Origin: Temnothorax longispinosus
Taxonomy: Eukaryota; Arthropoda; Insecta; Hymenoptera; Formicidae
Assembly (NCBI RefSeq): GCF_030848805.1
Contig: NC_092363.1
Coordinates: 23,561,828 to 23,625,827 of the forward strand
Direction of reading: 5' to 3'
DNA: 64,000 nucleotides
In this document: one piece after another, positions 61,531 through 64,000 of the stretch
Position numbering within the stretch: position 1 is the stretch's first letter
Layout: every line of letters begins with the position of its first letter
Notes under the pieces: model-generated
The model's input: only the letters and a program-made list of their open reading frames with translations
Told to the model about the DNA's origin: nothing
Database searches by the model: none
Made by a program: the position numbers and the translations under genes

Positions 61531-64000
61531 GGGCATTCCACGCCAATTCGCAAGGGGTCAAACTTCGACCTTTTTATTTTTGATGGCCGCTCGTTTTTTA
61601 ACAGGTCTTTACGAGTATTAGACCCCTGTTAAATCGTTTCTATAATAAATGTAGCGTTTCCGAAATAGAGCCTGCGCAAAATGAGGACTGCAAAATTTTC
61701 AATGAATTTTTTCGCCTATTAGACAACGTCTAAGAAAAAAATTCATTGAACATAAAATACGCTATTTAGATCATAGTTTAAAAAAAAATTATCCTAAATT
61801 TTTATAATAATGATTTTAAACTAATAAAATAAAAAAACACACAAAAATTTGAATATCTCAAAAACCCCATTTTCTATTTTTTTGAAATTTATAGGGAATA
61901 TTCTAGGAAGTATTAGAAAAATTTTAAGATTAGTTGGAAGTTGCGCAGAATTTTTGGGATTTTTTTATAAATTTTTTTGTGAGGCAGTAGTAATATTTGA
62001 CTCACAAAAGTGTAGTTAAAAACGCGTTTCAGACAATTCTGAATCGATTTAGATATACTTTTTTACTAAAGCATGATGAAGATCTCGGCATAGCACACGA
62101 CAATTGCGATGAATAGTGTGGGAAAGGCGAAAAAAATAGATTTATGAGGAAGTTTAATTCAATAAGTACATTTGTTTAAGAACATATTATTTATAATTTT
62201 ATTATTTTGTGCTTAGTATAATCATTCGAAAATGAGTAATCTTTAACAATTAACCCTAGACAGACTCACTGGGGTCTACGGGACCCCACGCGAAATTAAA
62301 ATTGAGCCCCTGCTTTAGGAAGGTTAGTTTTCATACCGAGACCCTAACCATAATTCAGTTTAGTCATCCGGCAATCGACCTCTGTGATTCAGCGAGTGCG
62401 TTAGATCCGTGCAGCAGCTGTGACCGAAAAAGAAAATCGTTTGGGGTCTCGTAGACCCCAGTGAGTCATTTACGCTCGACATTTACCACAGTAAAGTATA
62501 TTTCAGATTTTTTGTAAAAATCGATAACGAAAAATTATACACTTTATAGCACTCCCCGGAAAATTCTACCCCTGTTTCATATATAATTGTTTAAAATTCG
62601 GTCAATTATTTCATTTTTGCTGTTTTTGCACAGCAACTGATTAAAACTTTGTAAAGTTTTTGTGGAGTTAATTTTACTGTTTCCATATACTTTTATAACT
62701 TTTGACTACCTTTCAAATAAATAATAATCGACAGAATCTGTTTTACTTTCCATTTCTTGCGATTTTTCCCATCCGATAGTTTTTCGTCATTTCCTCTACT
62801 TCAGACGTTCAAAGAAATATGTTTTTTTTTAAAAACGAAAAAGTCGCTTACATGCCCTTGAAGGTTGTCTATTCGTCTTTCAAAATCCGTTGGAAATTTT
62901 AAAATCGGTGAATTTTATGAAAAACTACAGCATTTTTAATAAAAATAGTCATTTCAGCCCAATTTTTGGTTCTTCTTCTTGTTTTTCGAAATTTTTTTAT
63001 TGTTCCTTTTTTACTACCACAAATTGATGACTACTATCGTCTTCCCTATTACACAACAAACAAAATTATCTATTACAAAGTTTTCTAAGAACATTCTGGA
63101 AATATTATACACGCGGTACAAGTTTGGGGTTTTTAAGACCCCAGTGAGTCATTCACGTATGAGAAAAATAAGTGAGTCTGTCTAGGGTTAATTTATAATT
63201 TTTGGTATGACTTGGTATGACGCAGTGGACACGTTGAGTCTGAGGTTTTCTTTTTGTTTGATCGTACCGACCTGTCAAAAATTCGGCGGCAATTTCATAA
63301 TTTTTTTTGTCCCAATACTTAATTGCCGCCGAATTTTTGACAGGTCGGTACGATCAAACAAAAAGAAAACCTCAGACTCAACGTGTCCACTGCGTCATAC
63401 CAAAAATTATAAATTAATTGTTAAAGATTACTCAATTTCGAATGATTATACTCAGCACAAAATAATAAAATTATAAATAATATGTTCTTAAACAAATGTA
63501 CTTATTGAATTAAACTTCCTCATAAATCTATTTTTTTCGCCTTTTCCACACTATTCATCGCAATTGTCGTGTGCTATGCCGAGATCTTCATCATGCTTTA
63601 GTAAAAAAGTATATCTAAATCGATTCAGAATTGTCTGAAACGCGTTTTTAACTACACTTTTGTGAGTCAAATATTACTACTGCCTCACAAAAAAATTTAT
63701 AAAAAAATCCCAAAAATTCTGCGCAACTTCCAACTAGTCTTAAAATTTTTCTAATACTTCCTAGAATATTCCCTATAAATTTCAAAAAAATAGAAAATGG
63801 GGTTTTTGAGATATTCAAATTTTTGTGTGTTTTTTTACTTTATTAGTTTAAAATCATTATTATAAAAATTTAGGATAATTTTTTTTTTAAACTATGATCT
63901 AAATAGCGTATTTTATGTTCAATGAATTTTTTTCTTAAACGTTGTCTAATAGGCGAAAAAATTCATTGAAAATTTTGCAGTCCTCATTTTGCGCAGGCTC
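61531..64000. mobile_element. Large foldback element, running off the window
   Basis: Positions 63321-64000 are the reverse complement of 61668-63294 once a 938-base TTAA insertion and a 10-base duplication (TTGGTATGAC) are removed from the left arm: 679 against 680 bases. The loop is 26 bases (63295-63320). The right arm is cut by the window end, so true arm length is unknown. The left end may be near 61531, where GGGGCATTCCACGCCAATTC follows a TA repeat. No transposase frame is seen. Class not identified. Confidence 0.8.
62250..63191. mobile_element. piggyBac-like non-autonomous element
   Basis: TTAA at both borders (62250-62253 and 63188-63191) around a 934-bp body whose ends are exact 17-base inverted repeats CCCTAGACAGACTCACT. 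TTAA plus a CCCTAGA start is characteristic of piggyBac-family elements. Subterminal copies of GACTCACTGGGGTC occur near 62263, 62450 and 63138. No transposase frame of useful length, so it depends on an autonomous relative. It splits the left arm of the foldback element, and the other arm keeps the single-TTAA empty site. Confidence 0.85.

Noticed and set aside
1..64000. CRISPR arrays, rRNA and tRNA genes
   Set aside because: No regularly spaced direct repeats with unique spacers, no rRNA-like block, and no tRNA T-loop plus acceptor-stem combination was seen by eye. A covariance-model search would be decisive for tRNAs.

Overview
The window looks like nuclear DNA of an insect, most likely a hymenopteran such as an ant. 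It is A+T-rich, with many intact CpG and CGCG runs, GT-AG introns, one recognisable neuronal transporter gene, one cuticle-type structural gene, and many short inverted-repeat transposons. The species call is an inference from style and content; no sequence was searched against a database. Protein-coding content is low, roughly 3.5 kb of 64 kb.

Left part (about 1-15 kb). The certain gene is the vesicular acetylcholine transporter (VAChT), a single uninterrupted minus-strand coding exon at 7901-9667. In other animals VAChT lies inside the first intron of choline acetyltransferase (ChAT), on the same strand. I therefore expect the ChAT body beyond the left edge and shared 5' exons to the right of VAChT. 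A splice-flanked minus-strand open exon at 11401-11636, and strong minus-strand splice donors in a GC-rich island at 13.8-14.6 kb, fit that layout but do not prove it.

Middle (15-50 kb). This is mostly gene-free. It holds short non-autonomous DNA transposons with terminal inverted repeats, three of whose families occur twice in the window. One pair (17147-18257 and 20163-20855) acts as a before/after comparison: the first copy carries a nested, almost perfect 99-bp-arm hairpin flanked by a 13-bp duplication. A Tc1-type transposase remnant lies near 46.3 kb. A possible small secreted-protein gene (two minus-strand exons, 28999-29371) is proposed with moderate to low confidence.

Right part (50-56 kb). 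A plus-strand three-exon gene (join 50292-50376, 53724-54930, 55299-55467) encodes a 486-residue secreted protein with about 20 Tyr-Gly-Ala-Pro motifs in poly-glycine, resembling the elastic repeats of pro-resilin but with no visible chitin-binding domain. Exon 2 runs into an immediate stop and two AATAAA signals if intron 2 is not removed, predicting a shorter 431-residue form.

Far right (61.5-64 kb). A large foldback element with arms of at least 680 bp runs off the window. Its left arm is interrupted by a 934-bp piggyBac-like non-autonomous element, and the right arm preserves the empty TTAA target site.
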